Origin: Tretioscincus oriximinensis
Taxonomy: Eukaryota > Chordata > Lepidosauria > Squamata > Gymnophthalmidae
Assembly (NCBI GenBank): GCA_022410635.1
Contig: JAJVDF010000215.1
Span: forward strand, 1,477,604-1,541,603
Direction of reading: 5' to 3'
Length of the DNA: 64,000 bases
Part shown: piece after piece, positions 20,081 to 34,871 of the stretch
Layout: each line of letters starts with the position of its first letter
Position numbering within the stretch: the first letter of the stretch is position 1
Translations under genes and position numbers: made by a program
Notes under the pieces: model-generated
What the model was told of the DNA's origin: nothing
Seen by the model: the letters and a program-made list of their open reading frames with translations, nothing else
Databases searched by the model: none

Positions 20081-23000
20081 CTGTTTGGGAGAAAAGAAAG
20101 TCAATGCTCAAGGAAAATTCCCCCAACATTTCTGTAAAAATGCTTCTCTAGCACAGCAGCTCTTTCCATTTTCCCTAGCAACAGGCAGTGCGGTAACAAA
20201 ATGAGGCTATCAATTGACATTATTTGATTCTCCTTTCAACTTGGCATGATATAGAAAATGCTGCTTCCCTTTTAATATTTCCTGCTCAGCACTCCCGTTT
20301 ATTCTCACTTGTTATTACGATTTTCTTTTTTTAAACACACACATATTCAGCTATATATATGTGCTGTTTCTTTCTCCATACCTTACAATGTCATGTCCCC
20401 TTCGGTGGCAAACCTTTCTTGTGTAACAATAGCTGTTCTTCACTTTTCAGAAGGGATCTGGGAGATATAGATTGGATTAAAACTCCTACTCATGTGGCAG
20501 CTAACAGGGCACCCCATATAAATGGTATGTGTGGGAATACTGTTAGATTTCTTTTTAACTTTGTGACTTCTATTCTAGGCAGATTCCATTCAGAACCTTG
20601 CTCTATAAGAAATACCAGGCCTGTGATTCTCACCATCTTTTGACTATGGTTCTTCTTTATATGGCGCAGTTGCTAAAGAGCCAGTCTTTCAGTTGAGAGA
20701 TTTGGTTCTGAGGCCCTTTGTCAGACATGGAGATGGCGAAGTGCCCTCTACTGGCTTTCAGCTCTAGCTAACTTAGCTATTCAAAAGATTGATTCGCAAT
20801 GTAAACTTGCAACCTACATGTCAATTAGATAAATAAATATCACCATTAATCCTATGAGGAATAGAGAAAAGATACAAGGCAAAAATTAACCCTGTAAGCT
20901 GCTCTGAGTTTCTTCAGGTGAGAAGGGTAGGTTATAAAAACCAGATTCTTATTATTTTTATACTGGCTAGCTATAGAATTTTGAGCCTGAGTGGAATTAT
21001 GACTTTGTATACCATTATATTGCACCAGAACACACCAGCTATTTATAAATGAATGGGGTTATAAAATGGAGACCTGGATTACTAAAATTTCAGTAGCATT
21101 GTGGAGAGGTTGAGTTTATCAATGCATACATAATTGAAGGTTTCCAGAATTGAAATGGACAGCATTTTATCTGGTTAAAAGCAAAACCATATCATACACA
21201 AGAGGGCATCAGGTATGTTTCAAAATTACAAGTCTTTCCCATGTGTGTGATCTAAAATACAGGAAGGATGCTGTTATTTCCGATTACATCCTTTGCATCA
21301 CACCCTGCCCATCACAAGTTCCACTTACCCATTGCGTTGCTGGAGGACCCAGTAGAACCTGAGCTAAGTCTGGGACTGGTGTCACTCACATCTTCATATG
21401 CTTGCGCTGGCACAGGGCGGGGAGATGGAGGAGCTGTTGAAAGACCAGAACATACTCTGATGTCAATGACAAAATTAACAAAAATTGTGAGCTCTTAAGA
21501 GAAACAGTTCATTTTTTGCTTATTAGAACGTTTGTAATTGACATTCTCCGAGGTGACTTTGAATGCATGGAATCTATACCACAAGCAGACCTAGGCTCTT
21601 GGGGTCCCTGGGGCAGATCGATCAAGGGCCCCCCTCCCACCCAGTTTTATTACCTTGTTTTTAAGCTGTTCAGAGCTGTGCGGCTTGGTCTTTGACATAA
21701 TTCCTGCACCGCGTGCCAACAGCATTTCCAATTATTACTGATTACTGCTTGTTAGTGCTTGGCGCAATAATGAGCACATCAGAGACCCAGCTGCACAGTA
21801 CTGAGGGGATAAAAATGAAACAAAAAAACGGGTGGGAGGGAGTGCCCAGGCTCACCCGGGGCGGGGGGGCAGGGGGGGGCTCTAATGGCCCAAACAGGGG
21901 CAGGAACCCTGTTTGCCCTATGATAGCTATGCCCCTGATCTATACAATATGTATATAAAATCCAAATGGGCAACCATCCTTCCACCCTGGGAGTGGAAGA
22001 ACCACAGCAGTCCACATGGCAGGTCCACAGAAGGACCTCCAGGAACATGGTGGTAACCACGTCAGGTTCCTGAAGGACAATCTGTGGGAACGTAACGGCG
22101 CCCGTGACATTCGCTGAGTGGTCTGAGCTTCCGCTCCAGGGCAGAAGCACGAGCACAATTGCACTTAAAATCCAGCTGGGCCGTGTTCACACAGGTAACC
22201 TTGCTGACATCGCTGGCCTCAGGATGTGGTAAGATCCACTGTGGAAGTAGCTGGGAAACGTGCCAAGAGGGCCACCAGAAGCACCAGCGCCTGTGAGCTA
22301 CAGGTGGAACGTCTGTTTTCTTAGCAGGAATGGGAATGGGTGTCCTCTGCTAGTGAAACGATAAAGCTAAAATTCTAAACTTCCAAGAACTTCTGGAGAA
22401 GAAAGTGCTGTTGCCCCTTCACTGCCACCCAGCAAGATTTGTTGTTCCAATCCTTGTTCCATAGACCAGACTGAAAGCTAAAATGAAAGAAACCTAGATA
22501 TTCAATTGTATGGGGCTGCTTACCCTATTACTACAGCCATACAGTTTTAAAAAAGGCATCCCCGTATCTATAAATAAACTCTGTTACAGCAATCAGTGCA
22601 CTACAGGAGGTGAATGTACCCAATTAGTGTCCATCACCTCTAAGGGATACTATTGGCTGATTGCTATGACAGGGAGTCACCACGCCCAGGCAGCCACTAG
22701 AGCATCAAGCTGCCCAGGCGGAACCATTAGAAGCTGGAACCCCTGGGTAGAGTGCCAAGGGAGTGGATGGAAGAAACCCAGCCCACATTTGTGAGCTTAA
22801 CATCTAGTCTACATCATAGAAGTGTTTTTGCATCTCACCTTTTTTCCCTGATGATGAATTAAAGACCTACAAAAGAGAAGAAAGGACTTGAAGGAAAATG
22901 AACATGTATCTCTAGAAAATGCTTCCTTTCAATAATTTTAAGCGAGTCTGCCATGAGTTTAGCAGCATGAATTCTCAGAATAAAATGCTCCATGGTCACA

Positions 23001-26000
23001 CCTTCTCTTCATTCATAATCAGCTGAAATGTGATTTGGTCAAGAGAAACAGAAACCGCCCCCTCATGAGAAGGAAGGTTAATGGCTGATCATATGGTACA
23101 CAGTTGAATTCTTTCCTAAGAGAAACACTTTGGATCTCTGACCCAACACCAACCTCAGATTCACACTACAGAGGTTTTACTGACTTCAAGGAGTTTTACA
23201 CGCTAAATTAGTTTTCCCAACTTGTAAGCACATTTGAATCAGGGATGGTTTAGTGACTCCTGCATTCAGCAGGGGATTGGACCCCATGACCCTGGATGGC
23301 CCCATCCAACTCTAGGATACTATAATTATACATGCATACTTTGTCAGAAGGGTTAGCTAGGCCCGAAAGAAAGAGAAGGAAAGGGGGTAGAAGGGGTCCA
23401 TGTACCCATTGGGAGCTCTTTCCTCAACTCTTTGGAGAAATTGGACTTGAACCTGAGGCTTAGAACAGGCTAATCCAATACCAGAGAAGCTTGCCAAGGA
23501 AAAGGCTACTCTAATGCTTCTGCATCCAATCCATCCTTGCCAGTCTCTTTAAGGGCATTGTGACATCTATCCTAAGAAAGGAGGTTTGTATTTTTTTATT
23601 TTGGGTGGTGGTGGTGGTGGTGAGTTTCTATGTTTTTCCAAAACCAGGGAGGAGGCGTGGCTTCCACCTCTCCATGAGGGGATGGGAAGAACCATGGGGG
23701 AGAGTCAATCTGGTTCCAGTGGTACCTTGAGCAAACACTATAAAAGGGGTGGAGCCAGGGTAAGAGGCCTTTTGTTGTGGAGACTAGTAGTGGACTAGTA
23801 GAACAGGTCAGTTCCATCCTGAGTGGGGCAGATTTGCGTTGTGACCATTAGGTACAGTTGCCTTTGCCAAGTTAATTCTTCTCTCTCTGTGTGTGTGTGT
23901 GTATACTTCTCTCTGTGTGTGTGTGTATACTTCTGCAATTACAATATAGAGATAAAGTGTATGTAGGCCTTCGAAGACAGTTTATGTTCTTAAACAGTAT
24001 TTTATGAATGGCTTTTCATCGTTTTAATCTTTATTTTACCTCAAAGTTGTATTTCATTTTATCTGTTGAAAACAAAAAAAATGGATTCTGCTTCTAAGTA
24101 AAGAGAGAAGCCACTGAAGTCTTTGAATTATTTCTTGGGTTCATGTTGCTTTACCTGGGAATACTAATCTTCTAAATTCATGGATGGGAAAAAATAAGCT
24201 TAAGGCAAATTAACAAAAGCTAAGCAAAAGGTAATATAGCAAAAGCACATTTTAGCACCAGAGTGTGTCTGGCTTCCCACTCTGCTCAGTCTGTAAAGCC
24301 CAGCTTTCCAAATGTCAGTAGATGCCCCTGACTCAGCTATCAAGGCTAGAGCTGATGGAAGAGGGAGTTTACCAGTATCTGGGAGTTACAGAGTCACCCT
24401 CACTGCCCTGAAACGAAATGCTGCATTAGAGGTTGCATTATATAAGTTTCTTCAGTACAGGAAACAGCTGTGAAAAATGATGCAAGTTACGTACTGGAGA
24501 CATTAGGTTCCTCAAAAATGTTTTCCCAAGTCCGTTTGAATAAGGTGGCGAAGGAGAGGAAGAAACAGAAGGGATTCTGGAACTGGAATCACCTGCAGAA
24601 TAGAAGGGAAAAAATCAGTATAACCCTCCACTTATTTACAACTGTCCTACTGGGTCAGGCCTATGGTCCATCTTGTTCAGCCATCTGTTCTCACAGCGGA
24701 TGCAAATGTCAACAGTTCCATTGAAATGTCTACCATTGCTCTTTTCTGATCCACCTGTCAGCTCTGATTCATTTACTCTATGTGGGTAGTTAGAATTTTT
24801 AGCACCTTTCGCTTGGTTCACATTAAACAAGAACTGCTATTTTGATGCCCTAATAGGTAATGTGTTTTATTATCTGTATTGCTCTGAACAATTGCATATT
24901 ACCAGCACACTTGGTTATCCACTGATCACGTCTAGATTATTAATTTTAAAAAACCTGGTCCCAGGAAGAACATTAGTGAATTATGAGAGCCAGTTTGTTG
25001 TAGTGGTTAGAGTGTTTGACTCTTATCTAATAGTCTCCCAGTTCGATTCCCCACTCCTCCATGAAAGCCAGCTGGGTGACCTTGGGCTATTCACAGTTCT
25101 TTAGAACTCTCTCAGCCCCACGTACTTCAAGGTGTATCTGTTGTGGACAAAGCAACAAAAGCTATGTGCAACACCCTATGGTTGGCTGCCCTGAGACCTT
25201 TGGGTATAGGGTGGAATATAAGTACAAATAAATAAATATTGCATTTATTATGTCTCTCTCCATTACGAAAAATGCTCATTTATGCCTCTCCTGTTTTCTA
25301 TTGTTTTTATTGTTGCTGAGTCTGTTACAGGACCTGCCAATGAAAAAGTCTTTGATTAAAGACCTATTCATAATCTTAGTAGATGATGTCCATTGGAACA
25401 CATCAACAGGTTTGTTAATGTTCTCAGAAAATTCTAATAGGTTGGTTAGACAGGCCTTTCTCTTACAGAAGTGACATTGAGTAAGGATTGATTAAGGACT
25501 AAGACCTAAGCTATCTTTGATCATGGTTTCCATTATCTTTCCTAGAATAAATGTCAAGTAGATGGATTTATAATTTCCTGGCTCTCCCTTCTAGAGTTTA
25601 CAGAAGTTTTTGTAAATAGGTCTGCAATCTCAGTTTTAAATCCTTTGACGAGCTCTTTGATTTTAATAAAGTCAAATTCTATGGCATCTATATTTTCTAA
25701 AAGTCCTGCATGAAAGCATTACTATGTAGTTCTGGTAAAACTGTAATAGCTCCTAAATCTTTTCTTTCCTGTTTCACCAAATATATTTAATGTATCCATC
25801 CTCTAGAAAGTCATTTTAATGGTTGATGTGCCTGCTGCACTACTGAGAACAAAACTCAATTATGCATAAATGGTTTCTAACATCAATAAAGCATGAAAAA
25901 TGAAACATGATATTGAACGTTAATATCAATCATGCGCACATGCAATTAAATAAAGCTGTCTAAAAACCATGACAATAACATAACTGTAACAGGGATTTTA

Positions 26001-29000
26001 TTACTGTTCTTTGTTTAATAAAAGTATAATTGCAGCATACATCATATTTATATTTATCTGAAAAAATTGGAACAGGAACATTTGAGCTACTGATAAAGAG
26101 CATTTTGGGGGTGGCAATATCAAAATGTATTTGGTAAAAACAGAAAAAACCCCAGCCAAGATCCCCAAGAAGCATATTTCTCATTGTCATTAATTATATA
26201 TATTTAAACTAGTTTTTATTTCAGTTTTGAACCTGAATTTTATCTAAAAGTAATTTTTTTATATTTTTATTTTATAGCTTAAATAAAGATCACCATAATA
26301 TATGGAATAACATATTACCATGTGCCTATAAAACAAGACCCAAGCCCTTCACAGTCTTAGGGATAACTAATTTATAATCTTAATTCTATGATCTAAAGGC
26401 AATTTTAATAACACTCAGAATTTGTGTCCCCCACTCCACTCCACCTCACCCCAACACACAAGGAAATAAATGATCAACGTAGCTCAATTGCCATCCGTCT
26501 ATTAGTAGGTCTATCAACATTGACTCATTCATCATTAATCATTCAGCCATATAATGTTGCCAGCTGTTTAAGTCCAATTTTGAACTGACTTTCCAATAAG
26601 GACTGTTTGGGCTGACATAATAGTTGGTTCCATAGATATTCCTCTCCATATTTCTTTACCTCATTGATTTCTAATCCAAATATATCTGTCTATTACTAAT
26701 CCACATTGCAGCAATTGGTTTGCTACGCAGCCTGACTGCATCAAAATCCTGTCCATCACTTCCAATAGTGATTGTTCAGGTGAACAAAGCCCACCCCGGC
26801 AACACACATCCCAGTGACATCCAAACGCGGCCCAGAGTGACCCACCGGGGGAGGGGCTGCCGCACTGAATGGCTACCATTGGGAATTGCCACCACCCACT
26901 CCATCCTATTTTATTTGTTTTTATATTTTTNTTTTATTGTGACCCACCCTGAAGCCTTTGGGTACAGAGTTGGAATAGGGTTGCCATACATCCCGGGAAG
27001 GCGGGACAATCCCGGTTTGGAGGACTAAAATATAGTCCCCTCTGGGTTTTAAGATAAAATCCCGGATTTTTACATTCCCCGATGCTGCATCAGGGAATGT
27101 AAAAATGCAGGATTTTAAAGGAAAAGGAGCAGTTGGAATTGACAGCTGCAGCCCGGCAATGCTTTCCGGGGTCCTGGAAGGAACCTCAGAGCGTGTCGTA
27201 GCTGCTCCAATGCTGGAGGCNGGNTTTTGCGCCTGCTGTCAGGCAAAGCGCGCCAATTCGCCTCCAGTAGAGCAAAAATGCCTAGGTTTGTGACAGGAGG
27301 ACAGCTCTGTTCTCCTGTCACAAGCCCAGGCGTTTTTCCTCCGCTGGAGGCGAGTTGGCGCGCTTTGCCTGACAGCAGGCGCAAAACCCTGCCTCCAGCA
27401 TTGGAGCAGCTACGCATGCACACGTGTGCACACACGGACGCTTGTGGTGAGACAGGCACAAGAGAGGTTCTGCGTGCCTCACTACAAGCGTCCACGTGTG
27501 AGTGCGTGTACGTGCGCCCACCCCACCCCCATCCTGCTTTTAGTTAACATTTATATTCCAACTTAGGGCTGCCATATTTTGGCAGCCCTAAATTGGAATA
27601 TAAATGTTAACTAAATGAACGAATGAAGAAATAAGACTTCTAAAAACATGGATGCAATGGTTCAATTTTTGTGTAATTCTAATATACGTTATCCCTTTAT
27701 TTATGTCCACTGAATAAAGGACAACAATGTCACCTAAGTACTTACTAAATTGTTATATATGTAGGCACTTTTTTCAAAAAAGACAAAGCCGTTTTAGTCT
27801 GAGTCCAGAAAATCTAGCGGGGAGGTAGCACTTTGGAGACTAAGAAGAAGAAGATAGTTTGGGCAAGTTTTCATAGACACGCCTGCTACTTCAGCGGCTA
27901 GGAATCAGCTGCTAGGGCCCCTGCCTCTTATTCCCTAGCATCTGAAGAAATAGGTGTGTCTGTGAAAGCTCATGACGCCAACCTTTTTNTTGTTAGTTTC
28001 TAAAGTGCTACAAGACCTCTTAGCCTTATTTTGCTTTGGTTACTAATTTTGGTAACGTTCTGAAAATCCAGTGATATAAATCCTTTAATTACCTGTAACG
28101 GATGGGTTAACGTGGGCGTATTCACAGGCTGTAGTAGAAGTGGGTCGGCGNATGGGACTGCCAGGCAGAGAGTGGCTGGATTGTACCCCCACAAAGGCAT
28201 TGGGGTCTACTGTTAGGGTGTCCGAAAGGACTGAACTACGAGGTTTCACAGCAGCATAGAGTGGTGCCTCTGCATCAAGTTTGACCTCACTAGCAGAAAT
28301 GGTAGAACCTCCTGCTCGATTTCCTCGGAGTTTGTTTACAACTGCGTAGGTATCACCCATGTTCCCAGCGAGCTTCGGTGGTAGTTCTGGAAGTGTTGTC
28401 GGTGTGGGGTCAGCTGGCACCGAGATACTTCTAGATGGTGGAAAGTAGAGGTTTAAGCAAAATACACTTCTTCTCTTAGGATTTCAAGAGTTTTACAAAT
28501 CGGGCTAAAAATGTCTATAAAGTTAATTTGGGGGGATAGTTTCTTCAACCCATTATGGAACAGCAGAACAATGACATACAATATCTAGAATTTCTTGAGA
28601 AAATACTGCACAGATAAGAAGGAGTTGCTATTTTATTTGTGATGGATAGTTCAGCCCAAGATCTATTCTCAACATAGGGACATCTATTTAATCACCGTCG
28701 TTTTCCTTTGCATTTATTGTGCCTCTGTNATGTATGCAAGTGTGGGCCTAGTCCTTTCAGGCCTTCTTTATTAAAATGTTAAAGATTTTCTATTACAACA
28801 GCAACAGTAAGAACAATACAAATCTAATTAGCTACATCTTCAATTGAACATCCTTCCATACAACTACAAAAGCAAAAAAAATCCTAAATTATATAAAATT
28901 AGCGTAATCATAAACTGATAAATCCTATCATGGTCACACTAAAAATAGGCTTTGATATTATTGGATTGGAACTGTGCAGTGAAAGATGAAGAATCCACTG

Positions 29001-32000
29001 CTGGAATTGTAGGCTAAAAAGAATGGAAGGAAAAAGTGTTGGTTTTTATTCACCACTTTTCTCAACCTAGACCTCCTCTTCACAGCAAGATACTTTGTGA
29101 AGTAGGGGATACTCAGAGGGCTTTTAAGAACTGTGAGTAGCCGAAAATCACCAGCAGGCTTCCTGTAGGAGTGTGGAAACAAACTGGAAAACAACTAAAT
29201 CGGAATTCGACCCTAACATCTTTTTTGTTTCCTTAGACTGTATCCAGGCACCTTCTCAAACATAAAAATGTCCTGACATCAAATTGGCATTCATGGCAAT
29301 TCCAACATAGTACCAGGTTATAGAGGGAGAATCTCAGACAATTGCTATTTTAGGAAAAGAAAACTCTGAATCTGGGATTTCCAGCGTGATGGTATCACTT
29401 ATTGGTGACCAAATTTTCTTAATAAAAATCCTCATTGTACAAGGGTGTAGGGCAGGGTGTAAGTATAAATAAATAAATAAAATTCAGATCATTGGTTTAT
29501 TGCACCCTCCATNAATAAGTATTTCATATTTTTTTTCTCTACTTGAAGTAAAAATAAAATCCATAGGTTTATTTAACTATGGTGCAGTTTTTAACTTGCA
29601 CGGTATTAAAATTGCATGATGCAATTTAAGTTACACCTTTTCAAAAATCATACTATTTTTGGATAGTTCTCTTAAGTATTTCAGAAAGGACAAAAAGAAA
29701 TAAAAATATACCATTATTAAACGAATTGTCTTAAAAATAAAGATTTTTTTTAACAAGCATATACGCACGTGGATACTGTACACGCACATACAAATATGAA
29801 TATTTGCCTAAGCATTTAAAGCCTATCACCAAATTCCTTCTAAGGAAATGTCTACATCTTATTTATTTTATTTTACTTATTTATTTGTACTTGTATCCCG
29901 CCCTATACCCGAAGGTCTCAGGGTCACCAACCATAGGGTGGCCACATAGCTTTTTTTGCTTTCTCCACAACAGATACCCTGTGAAGTAGGTGGGGCTAAG
30001 AGAGTTCTAAAGAACTGTGACTGTCCCAAGGTCACCCATCTGGCTTTCATGGAGGAGTGGAGAATCGAACCAGGAGCTTACCAGATAAGAGTCCAACATT
30101 CTAACCACTATACCAAATTGGCTCCTACAGCTGAGGTGCCATTACAGAAAAGACCCTTCCTTTTCTGCAAACATATGAACATCAGCTTGTATTCTTAAGA
30201 TTCCCATCCCCAAGCCTACTTTACCTGAGGATGGTGCTTCGCTTTAAAAAGGGCACGGCCGGGTGTCGAAGGGAGAGCGCATCGTCATAAAGAGGAAGCC
30301 GATTCTGAGCAAAACAAGGGAAGTGAGAGATGTTTCAGATCATTGGTGATATTCAAACATCCTGCAGCAGGAAGTCAGCTGCAATCAATGACATTAACCC
30401 TACATGTGCCAGTGACATCATGGAAATGTTGTTTTCAGTAATGTAGTTCAAATAGTTAAGATACTGATCTTTAAAACTGCCTTTTTGGATGACTCCATAT
30501 TCTTCGAGATGTTCACAGAATTCTAAACGCTTGGACTTTTTTCTAACTGTAGAAAAAGGCTCCTTTCCTGCATTTGTACCCGTTTCAGGCATTGAAGTGT
30601 GTCTTTGTCATGTGAGACATTCTAGCGTGTCACGTCAGTGTTATTTTTACATTTGCTTTATTTTGATAACCGCGACAGTCACATGTGTCTAAAATAGTGC
30701 GGATTTGCCATTGTTAAATAAGTTGGCTTGGGATTCGTAAGGTATGAATTTGACACCTAGTGAGAAGGAGAAGTCAGATATTTATTTGTACTTGTATCCC
30801 GCCCTATACCTGAAGGTCTCAGGGTGGCACACATAACTTTTGTTGCTTTCTCCACAACAGACACCCTGTGGAGAAGGTGGGGCTGAGAGAGTTCAAAGAA
30901 CTGTGACTGGCCCAAGGTCACCAAGCTGGCTTTCGTGGAGGAGTGGGGAATCGAACCGGGAGACTACCAGATAAGAGTCCCACACTCTAACCACTACAAC
31001 AAACTGTAGGATGAATACAGGGTGACAGTTATGTAGCAACACTAAGTTCCAAATACGTAAGCAGCCACCTTCATAGATGCTGTTTTTAGAAGGCTACGAG
31101 GGAAAGGAATTGCCCGGAATTATAGAGCTCTTAAACAGGCGGTGGTGTGCCCTCTCTTCAAGAAGCTTTCCCTGGACCCAGAAGAGTTAAACAACTAACT
31201 GCAGGTGCCCAACATGCCCTTCCTGGGCAAGGTTCTGGAGAAGGCCGTGGCTGATCAACTGCAGGCATTCTTGGAAGAAATGGATTATCTAGACCCATTC
31301 CAATCTGGCTTCAGGCCTGGTCATGGCATGAAAACTACCTTGGTCGCCCTGGATGATGAGTTTCTCCAGGACAGGGACAANGCATCCCTGTTGGTTCTCC
31401 CACACCTCTTGTCAGCTTTTGATATCACTGACCACGGTATCCTCCTGGAGAGGCTTAAAGGGTTTAGGAGTTGGCGCCGCGGCATTGCAGTGGTTCTCCT
31501 TCTATCTCCAAGGCCATGGGGGTGAGTCTTGCTCAACACCACCATGCTGTTCATCTATATGAAGCCGCTGGGAGAGGTCATCAGGAGATTTGGAGTGAAG
31601 TATCATCGATATGCAGATGACACNCAGCTCTATCTCTCTATTCCATCTGGATCAGGAGAGGCGATTGAAGTGCCCGACAGGTGCCTGAAGGCAGTAATGG
31701 GCTGGATGGGGGGCAATGAATTGAAGCTGAACCCCAACAAGACAAAGGTGCTGTGTGTCATTTCATNTCGGGTCCATGAAGGGGCGAATCATCCTGCCCT
31801 AGTCAAGGTTGAATTGCCGTATAAGGTAAAGGATATTCTTATTAGCTAGAGGTAAAGCTAAAGGTAGAGCTAGAGATATTCCGCTTAGGTCACGCTCAGC
31901 TCCTGCTCCCTACTTGAGCTTATGCTTGCTATTTTTTAAAGCAGCAATATGCAAAATACTTGACCACTTACTTTTCAAATATTGAACCTGAAAAGTCTGA

Positions 32001-34825
32001 TTTCCACATTCTATTTCCTGCACTTCGGACGCGATTTTACCTTCTGTCAGCCCCATGGAACCATACACATCCAGCATTCCACATGCTTTAAAGGTATTTA
32101 CTCCAGGAGTAAATAGCCTCTGGATATTATCTGATTTAGCAGCCTCCATTTTGTAAAAACTTCAGAGCTTCAGTATGGAAATTGTAAAATGCTCATTGGA
32201 TCTTTCCTAGTAGAGATTGCCTGGGAATTATATGCAGATTCGCAAAGAATGCTGGGGCTTGTAGTCAGGGAAGCGCAGCAATGATTTCTGATATCACGAG
32301 AATTGCCAGGATGTGTCAAGGATAGACAAGGAAGGTTGAAGGTAAATGGGGACATACTTTAAAAAAGATATTTAAAAGTTGTAGTGCAGAAGCAGCCCTT
32401 TTCCACAAATTAAGTGCTCTGACATGCTGAGCTATAGTCCTTTTTGTCATATACATTGAGCAAGTTTCATCTAACTGAAACCTTTCTAGTTTCATTTAAG
32501 ACCTTTGAAAAACAAGGAACTTTTCTCCTCTGGTAAGCCAGAAAGCCTCTTCAAAATGTTATCTCTAACAGAAGATTGTTGGGGAGAGATTGAGGGGTTT
32601 TTGAAGCATGTGTATAGTTCACTGGATCAGAATCTCATCTCATTTCTTCCTTTGTCACTGTTGGCATTTCCATGCCTTCAATATAGGTAACATTCCAGCA
32701 GGTAATAATATGCACGTCAATTATGGTATCAGAATTATATGGATGGGACTTTCCAAAGTATAGACTTGAGGAAGTAAAGAATTTCCTCAAAATAGTTGTG
32801 TGAGAGAAAGAAAAAAATAATCTCTAGCTGAAGTCTTTCTTTCCTTAAGTTTAACTTTTTTATGTGATAAAAAAATTATATTGGAAAAGGGATCAAGTCT
32901 ACAACTTCCTAATGGCAAAGGCATACATCAGTAGGTGCTACACAATGTTTAGAGAACATATTTGCTTATCCTATTGCTCTACTCCAGAATCACAGATGAG
33001 GCTTGGGACTCTAAGAGCAGAAACTGAAGCATGTCCAAAGGGAAGTCAAAGAACAGGGCTTGGTAGGCAGAAAAAGGTCTCTTATCCTTGAATTCCTGTT
33101 GTGAGAATCTTAGTCTACTCCATGTTAGCACACACACAAAAAGCACAGGTACCTATAAAACTTCTCTGGGGCTTCATTCTTATGGGTGTGGTGTGGTGAA
33201 AGAAATGGTTTTGAGAACTGCAAAGTGAATTCAATTCTGTCCACCGTTTTTTTCCATTTCTAGCTCCAGTTCATCGTCCGCACAAGATCCCCCACGTTTT
33301 GACCAAATCCATTATTACAAAAAGTATAATCCCCCCCCCCCCCCCCATCCCACCCCAAAAAAACCCTTTAAAAACTTCTGCCACCTCCTCGGAAGTTGGA
33401 ACAAAATTGAGGCACAGGAGTGATGCATGGCAGCATTCACACAGAGGTGCTCCCATTACGGGCAAACCGTAGCCAGGGCACGATTAGCCTTAATTGGGAA
33501 AAACTACATCTGCATCAATTTTGAGGGAGAACTCCATTCTGGCAATGGGTGGCTTAGCAAAAGTGCTCCCCAGGTTGTTTATAGGGGAACTGCATACACC
33601 CAGTGGAAAGCCACATAGCTTTATCTCCAGTGTTTTCCCCTAGTGAGAACACAGTCTGTTGGTATCTATTTATGACTTAAGAGGTGTCTTATTTCAGGGT
33701 ATTCAAGTCCTACCAGTCTGCAATATTCCTACAATAAGGAATGGTTTCATTGTAATTTAGTAACTCAATGAAGAAAAGTAGGGAATTATTTACCATATTT
33801 ACTTACTTACATTTATATTCCACCCTATACCTCTTCAGCATGGCTTTTGGTTGAAGAAATGACTTTCCCTTCCCCTCTTTCAGGTGTAGTTCTAAAATGT
33901 CCATATTGTATTTCTGCTTTTATTGTTAACAACCCTGTGTCCTCTGGGTACAGATATAAATTTTAATAAATAAAATAAAAACTTAAGAGTGTCAGGTCAA
34001 AATGGCTAAAATAAAAACAGCTAAAATAGGATAGTTAATAATATGAAAAGTCCCTGCTTTGATCTCATATCAGTGGTGTTATCTCTAAAAACTGAGTTAA
34101 TGAATCTGGTTTGTGAACACTGTCAAGAGTTTAGGTCTACAAATGGTTTACTTTTAAATACACTGATATCTTTTTTTAATAGTACTTTACAAAAATGTTT
34201 CTTTTTAACCCAGGTCTAAATATGCCCCCAAAAGCTTAAAAAGAGTTGTCTATTGTCAAGCTAAAATAACAATTATAATATCTCACAGACGCAAGCAGAT
34301 GAAGCAATTTTATTTTTGCACCACCAACCTTTGAAGGGAACACTGCCCCTGTGTGGAAAGTTAAAGCAACTCCAGCATTTATTCGGTCTTCACTTCTTAC
34401 CTCTTTGAGGTTTTCGTAGTTCGGATTAGAGGATGCTAGGGCAGCTCGGAACATTTCGGTAACTGCATGGTATACAAATTCATATTGCTCCTGCCAAGAG
34501 AGGAGCAGTTGGATGTGAAAAGGAAACTTCTCTGTACAAATGCTGGTTCTCACCCCTGCCACTGGGCTGAATATGTTTTGTGATTCTAATGTCCCTTGTA
34601 TTACTTCTACACACATTCAAAACTCTACTTAAGTGGCTTATCATGTGGACATTTGCATCCCACTCCAACTTGTACACCACATGATGGACCAGAAAATGGC
34701 CTTAGAATGTGGATTGGAGGTGAGATGGGAAAACTAACAAATGAATGCTACCCCTTTTTAAAAAACATGACTGATTTTATAGGTAACATAACAAAAAACC
34801 TTCCCCAAACCAACAACACCAACAA

Positions 34826-34871
<46 letters not shown>

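Noticed and set aside
21580..22165. Possible coding block with several 74-125 codon frames
   Set aside because: The frames overlap on both strands in a GC-rich intronic stretch, lack splice-flanked exons and resemble no known family.
24985..25060. tRNA gene suggested by A and B boxes
   Set aside because: The boxes belong to a SINE head repeated many times here and followed by the SINE body; no complete cloverleaf.
31205..31849. Possible functional reverse transcriptase gene
   Set aside because: The L2 fragment has an in-frame stop, a frame break and a missing central block.
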